A stretch of 64,000 nt of DNA from Candidatus Anaerostipes avistercoris (GCA_019119895.1 DWWD01000016.1:1-64000); one strand, 5' to 3'. Positions 8,437 to 16,855 are shown, counted from the stretch's first letter. The notes: generated by a model not told the origin, from the sequence alone. A program made the numbers and translations.

Positions 8437-9527
8437 GGCGAATCGTAGATTGGAATTTTGGGGAACGGCTGCTGCGTGTGATATGCGGACTGCCGGAGAA
8501 GGATTTGGAAACAGGAATTCCAATATTTTGGATAACGGAAGAAGGAACTGTATTTCGGGATGCGGATGGATCCCGGTATCCCTTGAAATGGGAATGCGGT
8601 GATGAGGAACTGCAGACAGGTGATGTCCTTACGATTGGACAGGATGGGAAAATAAGTCAAAATTATTCGGCGGACAGTGGTGAAGTCGATATTTTTGTGA
8701 CGAATCGTTGTAATTCCAACTGTGTGATGTGCCCGCTGTCAGAGACTGTGCGCCGTCAGGAACAGAAATATTATCTGAGATGGCTCTGGGATTTTATCCG
8801 TATTTTGCCGGATGATGTGGAGTATATCAATATTACGGGCGGGGAGCCGACGCTGAGGAAGAAAGATTTCTTAGAAATTTTGGAATATTTAAAGGGAAAA
8901 TTTCGGTATTCCGGATTTCAGCTGCTGACCAATGGACGTTCTCTGGCGGATGAAATGTTTTTAGAGCAGGTGCTGGAGCAAACGCCGAGAGGTATGCGGT
9001 TTGCCATTCCGCTCCATGCGTCCAGAGAAATGGTGCATGATGGAATTACCCAGGCAAAAGGAAGTTTCCGACAGACGGACCGGGGAATTCGAAATCTTTT
9101 AAAACAGGGACAAAAAGTAGAAATACGTGTGGTGATATCGAGAAAAAATATAGCGTATTTAACAGAAACGGCGGCTCATATTGTGTCGAATTATCCCAGA
9201 GTGTTTTGTGTGAATTTGATTGGAATGGAAATGATGGGAAGCGCAGCCGTCCGCCGGGAGGAGCTGTGGGTGGATTATCCGGAAGTGTTTAAAAGAGCTG
9301 AGGCGGCTGTTAAGATTTTGATTGCCCATGGAATTGATGTACAGCTGTACAATTTTCCGTTATGTGCAGTGAAGAAGGGATACTGGCCGCTGGCAGTGAA
9401 GAGTATTACTGATTATAAAGTCCGGTATATGCCGGCGTGTGATGACTGCAGAGTAAAAGAAATATGCGGAGGATTTTTCGCATCTACGAAACATCTGATG
9501 AAGCCGGAAGTGAAACCGGTGAGGTAG
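8430..9527 (+). CDS. hxsC: HxsC-type radical SAM enzyme
   Basis: A radical SAM protein of 365 residues from ATG 8430 (MVGRIVDW); an upstream in-frame ATG at 8388 would overlap the previous gene by 49 bp. The [4Fe-4S]/SAM motif is CX3CX2C in TNRCNSNCVMC, about residues 86-93, followed by the GGEP motif (NITGGEPTL). Later cysteines (CDDCRVKEICGG) near the end fit an auxiliary cluster. Position directly before HxsB, behind HxsD-like genes and with an HxS-repeat protein downstream identifies it as HxsC, one of a paired radical SAM set that presumably modifies HxsA; the modification is not known to me. Confidence 0.85.
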   Translation: MVGRIVDWNFGERLLRVICGLPEKDLETGIPIFWITEEGTVFRDADGSRYPLKWECGDEELQTGDVLTIGQDGKISQNYSADSGEVDIFVTNRCNSNCVMCPLSETVRRQEQKYYLRWLWDFIRILPDDVEYINITGGEPTLRKKDFLEILEYLKGKFRYSGFQLLTNGRSLADEMFLEQVLEQTPRGMRFAIPLHASREMVHDGITQAKGSFRQTDRGIRNLLKQGQKVEIRVVISRKNIAYLTETAAHIVSNYPRVFCVNLIGMEMMGSAAVRREELWVDYPEVFKRAEAAVKILIAHGIDVQLYNFPLCAVKKGYWPLAVKSITDYKVRYMPACDDCRVKEICGGFFASTKHLMKPEVKPVR

Positions 9528-9532
9528 GGAAT

Positions 9533-10924
9533 ATGAAGAGCAATTATTTTAACTTTAAGAAGTTTCAGGACAGATACCTGATTTCAAACGAGCAGGGCAG
9601 ATATTATTTTCTGCGGCCCAAAGATTTTGAAGCGTTTGTAAAAGAAGACTATGCGGCAATGGATCCGATGGCTGTGGAGGATCTGAAAGACAGGTTCTTT
9701 CTGTATGACTCAGAAGAATCCGTTTTTGTGGAAAAGGCAATGGAAGCTTATAGAGGTAATAAGCAGTACATTTTTGACGGGACATGTCTGCATATTTTCG
9801 TTCTGACTAATGCATGCAATATGTGCTGTGTTTATTGTCAGGCGCAGGATTCTTCGCAGGAGCTGAAAGGTATTATGGATGAGGACACGGCAAGGAAGGC
9901 GGTAGAAATTGCGCTTCAGTCGCCGGAACATTATCTTACTTTTGAGTTTCAGGGTGGAGAGCCGCTGATTAATTTTGAAATGATTCGTTTCATTGTGGAA
10001 TACAGCGAGGCCAGGAAGAATGATAAAGAGATTCAGTATTCTCTGGTGACAAATACCCTGCTCCTGACAGATGAGATGATTCAGTTTTTCAAACAGTATG
10101 ACATATCAGTGTCAACTTCGCTGGACGGACATCAGCCGCTGCATGACCATAACCGGCCGATGAGAAACGGCGGAGGGACTTTCAAGATTGTGCGTAAAAA
10201 TGTGAAAAGACTGCAGGATGCGGGAGTGCATGCCGGTGCGATTCAGACAACAACGAAACAGAGCCTTGAGGATCCGGGAAAGATTATACAGGCGTATCTG
10301 GAGATGGGGTTTGATCATTTGTTTATCCGGCCTCTGACGCCGCTTGGTTATGCAAAGGAACACTGGGATGAAATTGGATATGAGCCGGAGGAATTTGTTG
10401 ATTTTTACCGGAAAATCCTCAGGATGATTTTGGAGTGCAATAAGAAAGGACTCAAGGCTGCAGAGGGGCATGCAGGGATTTTTCTTCGCAAGATCATAGC
10501 AGGATATTCGGATAATTATATGGAACTCCGGTCTCCATGCGGGGCTGCAGTCGGGCAGATGGCATATTATTATGATGGAAATATTTATACCTGTGACGAA
10601 GGAAGGATGGTTGCAGAAATGGGAGATTCCATGTTCTGTCTTGGAAATGTGAGGGAATCTTCTTATGATGAATTAATGGATCACCGTATCTGCAAAGTTA
10701 CATGCCAGGCTTCGGTGCTGGAAGCGCTGCCGGGCTGCTGAGACTGTGTATACCATCCGTACTGCGGAGTATGTCCGGTGATCAACTATGCATCGAATCA
10801 GAATATTTATGAGAGACAGGCAAATTCCTATCGCTGCAGGATTTATAAAGGAATGCTGGATACAATTTTTGAAATATTGTTCACGGATTCTAAGGCTTTT
10901 CAGATTTTTGAAAGCTGGGTTTGA
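9533..10924 (+). CDS. hxsB: HxsB-type radical SAM enzyme with in-frame UGA (candidate selenoprotein)
   Basis: A radical SAM/SPASM-like maturase starting at ATG 9533. The CX3CX2C motif is TNACNMCCVYC, followed by FQGGEP. An auxiliary cysteine pair fits CX12GX4C (SPCG...GNIYTC). An in-frame TGA at 10739-10741 would truncate it at 402 residues, but the frame continues 60 codons with clear HxsB C-terminal sequence: PGC-U-DCVYHPYCGVCP, then SYRC, to a TGA at 10922. Read through, the protein has 463 residues with U at 403, between Cys402 and Cys405 of the cluster motif. A hairpin 3' of the UGA has SECIS geometry. The alternative is a recent nonsense mutation. Radical SAM assignment is firm; selenocysteine is an inference. 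Confidence 0.75.
10751..10780 (+). promoter_or_regulatory. Candidate bacterial SECIS hairpin after hxsB UGA
   Basis: A 6-bp stem CGTACT (10758-10763) / AGTATG (10768-10773), containing one G-U pair, closes the tetraloop GCGG. A 3x3 internal loop and an outer TACC/GGTG helix extend it. The first loop base is G, 23 nt after the A of UGA, inside the reported 16-37 nt window for bacterial SECIS elements, with a G at the loop start as required. Confidence 0.5.
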
Positions 10925-10941
10925 GAGGAGGCGGGAAGATT

Positions 10942-11844
10942 ATGAAAACATTGGGAAAAAGGCTGACAATCGTCGGGGTATGCCTTTCAGTTCTGTTTAT
11001 TGCGTTTGTCGCTCTGCTTGTCTGCTTTGGAAATGAGGGGAGCGAAGATGTCATAAAGCAGGGAAAAGAGCAGTATAAGGAATTGGAAAATGGAATATAT
11101 ATCGGGGAAATGCTCAACGGCAAATTAGAAGGAAAAGGAAATCTGCAGTACTATGTCGGAGATGTGTATTCCGGTGAATTTGCGGATAATCAGAAAAATG
11201 GAGAGGGTGAGTATACCTATGCGGACGGTTCGACTTATACGGGCGGATATAAAGATGGAAAACGTGAAGGTGATGGAACGTTTCAGTTTGCGGATGGAAG
11301 CGTATACAAAGGCCAATGGCAGAATGATTATATTCAGGGAGAAGGAGAATATAAGAAAAACAATGGGAATGTTCTGAAAGGAGTATTTAAAGAAAATGCT
11401 CTGGCAGATGGAACATACAAGTATGCAGACGATGAGGGGACGTATACACTTCAGCTGAAAAATGGCAGACTGACAGGAGAAGCCAAAGCAGTTTTGTCAA
11501 ATGGAGATACCTATGATGGAAAAGTGGAAAATGGTAAATTCAGTGGAACCTGCAGTATCACTTACGATGATGGAGATACTTACAGCGGCGGAGTGGCTCA
11601 GGGGTTAAAAAGCGGAACAGGCACGTATCACTGGAAAGGAGACGGGGACTACTACAGCGGGAAATGGGATAAGGACAAGATGAGCGGAACCGGGGAATAC
11701 CATTACACGAAAGAGAAATTTCCTTATATTAAAGGAAATTTCCAAAGCAATAAACCCAATGGAACATGTACTTATTATAAATCGAAGTCTGTAAAATATA
11801 CCACTTACTGGGAAAAGGGTTCCTGTACAAAAGTTTCAAAGTAA
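10942..11844 (+). CDS. Membrane-anchored MORN-repeat protein
   Basis: A 300-residue protein from ATG 10942 behind GAGGAGG. A single N-terminal membrane anchor (about 8-30) is followed by roughly eight to ten MORN repeats of about 23 residues (G-x-Y-x-G-x-W/F...G-x-G pattern; e.g. DGSTYTGGYKDGKREGDGTF). MORN repeats form an extended beta scaffold that often binds lipids or partners. Here it would face outside the membrane, encoded between HxsB and HxsA, so it may be a surface scaffold or docking site for HxsA. No catalytic motif is visible. Confidence 0.85.
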   Translation: MKTLGKRLTIVGVCLSVLFIAFVALLVCFGNEGSEDVIKQGKEQYKELENGIYIGEMLNGKLEGKGNLQYYVGDVYSGEFADNQKNGEGEYTYADGSTYTGGYKDGKREGDGTFQFADGSVYKGQWQNDYIQGEGEYKKNNGNVLKGVFKENALADGTYKYADDEGTYTLQLKNGRLTGEAKAVLSNGDTYDGKVENGKFSGTCSITYDDGDTYSGGVAQGLKSGTGTYHWKGDGDYYSGKWDKDKMSGTGEYHYTKEKFPYIKGNFQSNKPNGTCTYYKSKSVKYTTYWEKGSCTKVSK

Positions 11845-11855
11845 GGAGAAAGAGG

Positions 11856-12380
11856 ATGGATGATAATTTATTTCCAAAGATAAAAAAGTCAATAGAAGAT
11901 TTCATTTATGAGGAAGAGGGAAACATTACGAGAAATAAAGTGATTACGATCGGTACTATGATGTTGATTCTGAGTCTGTTGATGTATGATGAAGTATTTG
12001 CGGCCCACCGGTCTCACAGCTCTCACAGATCGCATAGTTCCCATCGATCCCATAGTTCCGGATCGGGAGGGCACAGCAGCCATGAGAGCCATGTGTCACA
12101 TTCCAGTCATGTTTCATCGACGGAACATAGCAGCCACGGTTCTCACAGCAATCATGGCTCTCACAGTAATCATTCCAACCACTCATCTCATGCAAATACG
12201 AGTCATTACAGCGCAGATGACAGTGCGGGAATCCATTCAAATTCAACGGTTTCTACAACGATTGAAGAATTTGATCTGGAGGCGGTGTCCGGAATCCTGG
12301 CGCCAAATAACAATACAGTTGTGGATGTGAGCAATGCGGCAGATGCGGCAATCAGCGTTCCGCCGGAGATACAGGAGTAG
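11856..12380 (+). CDS. hxsA: HxsA: His-Xaa-Ser repeat protein (presumed modification substrate)
   Basis: A 174-residue protein with three parts: a charged N-terminus ending YEEEG (residues 18-22), a hydrophobic segment (about 29-44) and, from His51 to about Ser119, a tract of H-x-S units (HRSHSSHRSH, HESHVSHSSH and so on). The acidic tail (about 120-174) is ordinary in composition. HxsA is the defining repeat protein of the Hxs system and the presumed substrate of HxsB/HxsC. The EEEG-NITRNKV...hydrophobic layout resembles Flp-type prepilins (EEG|A...), so the A24 peptidase encoded in the same operon may cleave after Gly22. The start has a good GGAGAAAGAGG site. Confidence 0.85.
   Translation: MDDNLFPKIKKSIEDFIYEEEGNITRNKVITIGTMMLILSLLMYDEVFAAHRSHSSHRSHSSHRSHSSGSGGHSSHESHVSHSSHVSSTEHSSHGSHSNHGSHSNHSNHSSHANTSHYSADDSAGIHSNSTVSTTIEEFDLEAVSGILAPNNNTVVDVSNAADAAISVPPEIQE
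12006..12212 (+). repeat. His-Xaa-Ser coding repeat tract
   Basis: Imperfect 9-bp (three-codon) units encode about 20 H-x-S triplets. Codon use varies between units, so the tract is selected at the protein level rather than being a recent slippage expansion. Confidence 0.8.
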
Positions 12381-12383
12381 CGT

Positions 12384-13415
12384 ATGAAATTAAAGAAACG
12401 AGAGAAAAAGGAGAAGAAACCAAACAAAGCATGGATTTTTATTAAAAAAGGCATTGCAATCTTCATCAGCGGAATCATAGTATTTTCATTCTTTATTATG
12501 GAACCAGGACTGATACCGTATGCACCGGTACTGCTGATTCTGTATTTGATTTTGGCGGTCTGGTTCTGGATAAAGATAGAGGCAAAACCGGTGCGGAAGT
12601 TTCTGGTTCTTTTGCTGCTATTGTATGGAATTCCGACAGCTTCTATAGAAATGAAGGCTGACCGGTTTACGAAATATACAAAAGAAGATCACAAGGATGT
12701 GTTAAATGAATTTCTGTCTGATACAGTGTACAGTAATCGTGAGGAATGTTTTGAGCATTACGAGACAGAAATGCTGGGGATTCGCAACAATATGGCTCTG
12801 TCCGGAGCGGCGGGCAGTAAGAACTATCTGAATAAAGTGGGAGACAGGAAAATTTATCGTACAGAAAAAGACCAGACACTGGTGATTGAGAAAAATGGGA
12901 AGAACGAATATACATCAAAGAACAAGACCGGAGAAATTATAGCCGACAGTGAGCAGGTTTTTTACATTAATCGTGATGAGAACCAGCGTCTGGAACGGCT
13001 GGATTTGAAAACAAAGCAGTCTTCTGTAGTAATGAAAGACGGAGTAGAAAAATTTGCAGTACTGGGAGATAATATCATTGCGCTGAATCTGAAAGGAGAG
13101 CTGTATCGTCTCCGCTGGAAAGATAAAGAGCAGGAAAAACTGGCAGATTATATACAGGGTTTTTATGTAGGAAAGAAACTTTTTGTGCAGAACAGTACGC
13201 AGATTGTATCAATGTCTTATGAAGGGAAAAATCAGGAACTGCTGGAGAAGAATGCGGCACTGAAAGGATATGAGGACGGAAAAGTTTATTATATCTATCT
13301 GGATACAAAGAAAAATAAATCCGGGGAAGAGTATGTTCTTTATGAAAAAGATATCGACCTTGATGAAAACAGAGTGGTAAAGAGAAGCAAAATGCCGATA
13401 CAGAATATATATTAA
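12384..13415 (+). CDS. Membrane protein with propeller-like C-terminal domain, last gene of Hxs operon
   Basis: A 343-residue protein beginning 3 bp after the hxsA stop. A very basic N-terminus (KLKKREKKEKKPNK) precedes two or three membrane helices (about 18-95). The C-terminal 200 residues form short beta-rich repeats (e.g. VFYINRDENQRLERLDLKTKQ, DGKVYYIYLD) like DUF5050-type propeller blades. I do not recognise a specific function. Tight spacing puts it in the Hxs operon, and it may help export or display of HxsA. Confidence 0.55.
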   Translation: MKLKKREKKEKKPNKAWIFIKKGIAIFISGIIVFSFFIMEPGLIPYAPVLLILYLILAVWFWIKIEAKPVRKFLVLLLLLYGIPTASIEMKADRFTKYTKEDHKDVLNEFLSDTVYSNREECFEHYETEMLGIRNNMALSGAAGSKNYLNKVGDRKIYRTEKDQTLVIEKNGKNEYTSKNKTGEIIADSEQVFYINRDENQRLERLDLKTKQSSVVMKDGVEKFAVLGDNIIALNLKGELYRLRWKDKEQEKLADYIQGFYVGKKLFVQNSTQIVSMSYEGKNQELLEKNAALKGYEDGKVYYIYLDTKKNKSGEEYVLYEKDIDLDENRVVKRSKMPIQNIY

Positions 13416-13432
13416 TAAATTTAGAATGGTAA

Positions 13433-13461
13433 TTGACTTTATAAGGATACCACTTTATAAT
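13433..13461 (+). promoter_or_regulatory. Sigma-A-type promoter of toxin-antitoxin-like cassette
   Basis: TTGACT, 17 bp, TATAAT. This near-consensus promoter drives the two-gene cassette at 13572-14366. A CGACA/TGTCG inverted repeat (about 13477-13505) downstream of it could be an autoregulatory operator. Confidence 0.75.
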
Positions 13462-13571
13462 AGATTATACAAAATTCGACATTTTAGTCTGTTATAATAA
13501 GTGTCGTTATGGAAGAGAGAAACAGAAAAGAGATTGATACGTGTATACGATACAAAAGAAGCGGTGATATT

Positions 13572-13769
13572 ATGACAATAGGTACGATGGAAAAGATTTA
13601 CAGGAAACAGGCAAAAGGAATGAAGGAATATATAGACCAGTTACGTTCAATGCCTGTTGAGCAGGCAAAGGAAATTTCAAAGTCCAATTTAATGAAGGCG
13701 GGAATTATTAAAGAAGACGGGACATTAACCGATCGTTATCCTTATAGCAGGAAAAGGAGAAAGAAATAG
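13572..13769 (+). CDS. Small antitoxin-like protein
   Basis: A 65-residue basic protein from ATG 13572 (MTIGTMEKIYRKQ); the longer ORF upstream begins at 13509. It contains an AKEISKSNLMKAGI...DGTLTDRY motif seen in small partner proteins encoded directly before ART-fold or similar toxins. Its stop abuts the start of the next gene. Antitoxin identity is inferred from size, charge and coupling only. Confidence 0.45.
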   Translation: MTIGTMEKIYRKQAKGMKEYIDQLRSMPVEQAKEISKSNLMKAGIIKEDGTLTDRYPYSRKRRKK

Positions 13770-14366
13770 ATGTATCATCATTCTCCCAATTTAGTTTTGG
13801 GTTTTCATGGCTGTACAAAGAAAGTTTTTAAAAAGATTTTATTTCATCATGAAGAATTAGAATTTAGTAATAATTCTTATGATTGGCTGGGAAATGGTAT
13901 ATATTTCTGGGAGAACAGCTATGATCGTGCTATGGATTGGGCAAAGGGACATTGCAAAGATGAGGAACCTGCTGTAATAGGGACTGTTCTGGATTTAGGA
14001 TTTTGTTTGGATTTAATGGATTATGCTTCTATGCAAGTGTTAAAAAATGGCTATGATCTATTAAAAGAGGAATCAAGAATTTTCAATACGGAACTTCCAG
14101 TCAATCGAAATATTGGGAAAAACACAGATTTGCTTATAAGAGAATTGGATTGTGCCGTCATAGAGAGAATTCATTTGTATAATCATATGGTAGATGGAAA
14201 TGATGAATATGACAGTGTAAGGGGAGCTTTTATAGAAGGGAAACCTGTATATCCGGGATCTGGATTCCGAGACAGAACGCATATACAGATTTGTGTAAGA
14301 AATCCAAATTGTATAAAGGGGTATTTTGCTCCCAAGATTGAAAATGAGAATTATTCGTCAGTTTAG
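13770..14366 (+). CDS. Putative ADP-ribosyltransferase-fold toxin
   Basis: A 198-residue protein starting one base after the upstream stop. The N-terminal segment LGFHGC...NSYDWLGNGIYFWE resembles the RNA/protein ADP-ribosyltransferase-fold pattern with a His-Gly strand and a G-x-Y-F-W-E helix; these could be NAD-site His and Tyr. A later RGAF-EGKPVYPGSGFRDRTHIQI stretch completes the core. Immediate coupling to a small partner protein suggests a toxin-antitoxin cassette. The family is seen as hypothetical proteins in many gut bacteria; I cannot confirm activity. Confidence 0.5.
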   Translation: MYHHSPNLVLGFHGCTKKVFKKILFHHEELEFSNNSYDWLGNGIYFWENSYDRAMDWAKGHCKDEEPAVIGTVLDLGFCLDLMDYASMQVLKNGYDLLKEESRIFNTELPVNRNIGKNTDLLIRELDCAVIERIHLYNHMVDGNDEYDSVRGAFIEGKPVYPGSGFRDRTHIQICVRNPNCIKGYFAPKIENENYSSV

Positions 14367-14388
14367 TTTTGAAAATACTGGAAATGAA

Positions 14389-14430
14389 GAAAAAGCGGCT
14401 GCTGATACGATGTATCGCTGGCCGTTTTTC
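14389..14430 (+). terminator. Rho-independent terminator
   Basis: GAAAAAGCGGC pairs with GCCGTTTTTC (one bulge) around an inner GATAC/GTATC helix, with a T-run inside the 3' arm. It ends the toxin-like cassette. Confidence 0.65.
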
Positions 14431-14456
14431 GTTATAATAACAACGAGGTGACAACA

Positions 14457-14927
14457 ATGACATTACGAAGAAAGCTCTTTATTGTTTTTACGTTGATCTG
14501 GATGGCTTTCATTTTTTCTTTTTCCTCGAGATCCGGTGATGTGTCTTCTCAGGACAGTAATCACGTGGGGATGATCATAGGGGAAGTTTTCGTTCCGGGG
14601 TTTGAGCAATGGAACGATACAAAACAAGATGATTTTGCGGACGCAGTCGATCATCCGATTCGAAAGACTGCCCATGCCATGGAATATGCCGTGCTTGGAT
14701 TTTTGACAGCGGGTATTTTTGCAGATCAAAAGAATCTTGGGAAACTGCGTATTTTTATCCCCTGGCTGATTGCTGCCGGGTATGCGGCAACGGACGAATT
14801 TCATCAGCTGTTTGTTCCAGGACGGAGCGGACAGGTATCGGATGTGATACTGGACAGTGCCGGAGCGGCACTAGGTGTACTGCTCATGACGGGGATAGAA
14901 TGGCTCAGAGTCAGAAAAATGGCGTAG
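14457..14927 (+). CDS. VanZ-family membrane protein
   Basis: A 156-residue protein; ATG 14457 lies 6 bp after GAGGTG (the GTG at 14448 is part of that site). The VanZ-like fold is shown by FSFSSRSGDVSSQDS after the first helix, the conserved RKTAHAMEYAVLGF segment, ATDEFHQLFVPGRSGQVSDVILDSAGA near the end, and four membrane helices. VanZ relatives confer low-level teicoplanin resistance in some species, but chromosomal copies in Clostridia usually have no defined role. It is a monocistronic unit with its own TTATAAT-type -10. Confidence 0.88.
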   Translation: MTLRRKLFIVFTLIWMAFIFSFSSRSGDVSSQDSNHVGMIIGEVFVPGFEQWNDTKQDDFADAVDHPIRKTAHAMEYAVLGFLTAGIFADQKNLGKLRIFIPWLIAAGYAATDEFHQLFVPGRSGQVSDVILDSAGAALGVLLMTGIEWLRVRKMA

Positions 14928-15012
14928 AAAGAAGGATAGAACGGATAAGTGGACTATTTTTTCGCGGGAAAACATATTATAATAAGTAGAAATAATATGA
15001 AAGGACGTGAGT

Positions 15013-15915
15013 ATGAGACATCTTGCAAAGAGAAGAAAGAAGTTTCTTATGATAACGGGAATTGTGATTGCAGCAGTCATAGCGCTTGCAGTGTTTATAA
15101 AATATGAAATCGATATTTCTTATAATAACCTTGAGACAGAAGAGTATACAGTGACGTCAGACCGGATTGGATCAGATGTGAAAATTGTACTGATTTCGGA
15201 CTTGCATGACCATACATTTGGCGAGAAAAATAAAGAGTTGGTGCAGATGCTGAAGGATCAGAAACCGGATCTGATATTAATGGCAGGAGATATGATCAAT
15301 GATGTCAGCAAAGACAGTCATGTGGCGGTGGAATTAATTGAGCAGGTGAAAGACATTGCTTCGGTATATTATTCTCTTGGCAATCAGGAAGAGGATTATA
15401 TTGCAAAAGAGACATCGGATCTGATCAGCGAACTGCAGGATGCAGGAGCCATTGTATTGGACGAGTCCTATCGGGATATTGTGGTTAACGGGAATTCAAT
15501 CCGGCTGGGAGGCATGTATAACTATGCATTTGCGCTGGATGGGAATAACACAACGACAAAAGAAAGTATGAGACCATCATTATATCGATTTCTGACAGAT
15601 TTTCAGGATACGAATTCTTACCGGCTGATGATGGCGCACCGGCCGGACAGTTTCATTTTTGGTGACGCAGCCAAAACATGGGATATTGATCTGGTGGTGA
15701 GCGGGCACAACCACGGCGGTCAGGTGATTCTGCCGGTGCTGGGAGGAATCTATGGAGGAGATCAGGGCTGGTTTCCGAAGTATGTTGATGGAATCCATCA
15801 TTTTAAGACGTTGAAAAATATGATCATTACCAGAGGCTTGGGCAGTGGAAAAGAAAAACTGCCGCGATTTAATAACAAACCGGAAGTAGTCATTATACAT
15901 TTAGAGAAGGAATAG
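15013..15915 (+). CDS. Membrane-anchored metallophosphoesterase
   Basis: A 300-residue protein from ATG 15013 behind AAAGGA. One N-terminal membrane helix (about 12-34) is followed by a calcineurin-like phosphoesterase domain: SDLHDH, AGDMIND, LGNQE (replacing the usual GNHD/E), MAHRPDSF and SGHNHGGQ. This matches the YkuE/LpxH-like family of membrane-associated metallophosphoesterases. The Asn-Gln in GNQE is a mild deviation from the GNH motif. It is followed 4 bp later by the HPr-kinase-like gene, so the two may be cotranscribed. Confidence 0.87.
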   Translation: MRHLAKRRKKFLMITGIVIAAVIALAVFIKYEIDISYNNLETEEYTVTSDRIGSDVKIVLISDLHDHTFGEKNKELVQMLKDQKPDLILMAGDMINDVSKDSHVAVELIEQVKDIASVYYSLGNQEEDYIAKETSDLISELQDAGAIVLDESYRDIVVNGNSIRLGGMYNYAFALDGNNTTTKESMRPSLYRFLTDFQDTNSYRLMMAHRPDSFIFGDAAKTWDIDLVVSGHNHGGQVILPVLGGIYGGDQGWFPKYVDGIHHFKTLKNMIITRGLGSGKEKLPRFNNKPEVVIIHLEKE

Positions 15916-15919
15916 AAAG

Positions 15920-16762
15920 ATGAAATACAGGATTGGAGATTTTACGTTTGAAATATGCGCGAAAGAAGGGCTGGAATTTCCCGAACATTTTCAGCTGTTT
16001 CAGACAGATGCAGGTGCAGAGACAGATGTGGTATATCGACTGGAAATTGTAGATCAGCTGCCGGAAATAGAGGGAGAGTGCATCTCTCAGAGACCGGATA
16101 TCCAGATTTTTGAAAAGGATGGACTGGAATCCAGAAGGCTCAGCATTGTGGGAATGCCGGTGGTATATGGCGTATATCAGGAAATCAGCGGGGAAGAGAT
16201 TCACTGTTTCCTGCACAAAGACTTCCTGCATATGCTGTCAGCAGATACGATCTTTGTATCCTTGTTTGCGCTGGAAAAGCAGATGATCGCCAGACAGTCT
16301 GTAATTCTGCACTGTTCTGTAGTGAAAACGGGAAATCAGGTGATGCTGCTCAGCGGTCCCAGTGGGATTGGAAAATCGACCCATGCGGATCTCTGGGTAA
16401 AATATAAGAACGCCGAGGTAATCAACGGAGACCGGACGCTGATTTGTAAAAAAGGAGATCAGTGGATGTCGCTGGGATGGCCAATCTGCGGGTCTTCCGA
16501 AATCTGCCACAATGAGGATTATCCGATCAGCAGGGTGGTTTTTCTGGGACAGGCAAAGGAAAATCAGGGCCGGAGACTGTCCTATGTGGAAGGAATTAAA
16601 CACTTGATCAGCCAGACGACGGCCAATAACTGGAATGCAGATTTTGTGCAGAAAGTATGGCAGATCATAGAAGAAATGGCGGCAGATGTGCCGGTGTATG
16701 AATATGCATGTAATATGGAAAAAGCAGCAGTAAAAGAACTGGAAAAATTGCTTGAAGCATAA
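15920..16762 (+). CDS. HPr-kinase-like (HprK-type) protein of the peptide cluster
   Basis: A 280-residue protein. The C-terminal half is an HprK-type kinase core: ILHCSVV, the P-loop SGPSGIGKST (about 151-160), INGDRTLI and the GWPICGSSEIC strand. There is no HPr-kinase N-terminal regulatory domain and no PTS context. Stand-alone HprK-like proteins in peptide clusters (e.g. paeninodin) phosphorylate the C-terminal Ser of the precursor. All five precursor-like proteins nearby end in Ser, which makes that the leading hypothesis. A bidirectional terminator separates it from the convergent glycosyltransferase. Confidence 0.8.
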   Translation: MKYRIGDFTFEICAKEGLEFPEHFQLFQTDAGAETDVVYRLEIVDQLPEIEGECISQRPDIQIFEKDGLESRRLSIVGMPVVYGVYQEISGEEIHCFLHKDFLHMLSADTIFVSLFALEKQMIARQSVILHCSVVKTGNQVMLLSGPSGIGKSTHADLWVKYKNAEVINGDRTLICKKGDQWMSLGWPICGSSEICHNEDYPISRVVFLGQAKENQGRRLSYVEGIKHLISQTTANNWNADFVQKVWQIIEEMAADVPVYEYACNMEKAAVKELEKLLEA

Positions 16763-16770
16763 ATTTCAGA

Positions 16771-16814
16771 AAAAAGCGAGGAATGAAGGAGCAAACTTCA
16801 AATCCTCGCTTTTT
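16771..16814. terminator. Bidirectional terminator between convergent genes
   Basis: A perfect 12-bp inverted repeat AAAAAGCGAGGA / TCCTCGCTTTTT with A- and T-runs on both sides serves the HprK-like gene (+) and the glycosyltransferase (-). Confidence 0.85.
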
Positions 16815-16855
16815 AAAGTGGGTGACTGTTGTATGCCGAAATGGATGATACCATT

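Noticed and set aside
7897..8523. 208-aa minus-strand ORF under the A24 peptidase gene
   Set aside because: It is antisense to a clearly coding membrane protein, has an unusual composition and no start signal; a shadow.
9533..10741. Ending HxsB at the TGA as a normal 402-residue protein
   Set aside because: The frame continues with the conserved cysteine-cluster C-terminus, so the visible stop is either recoded or a mutation, not the natural end.
15920..16762. Genuine HPr(Ser) kinase of carbon catabolite control
   Set aside because: It lacks the N-terminal domain and PTS neighbours of true HprK and sits in a peptide-modification cluster.
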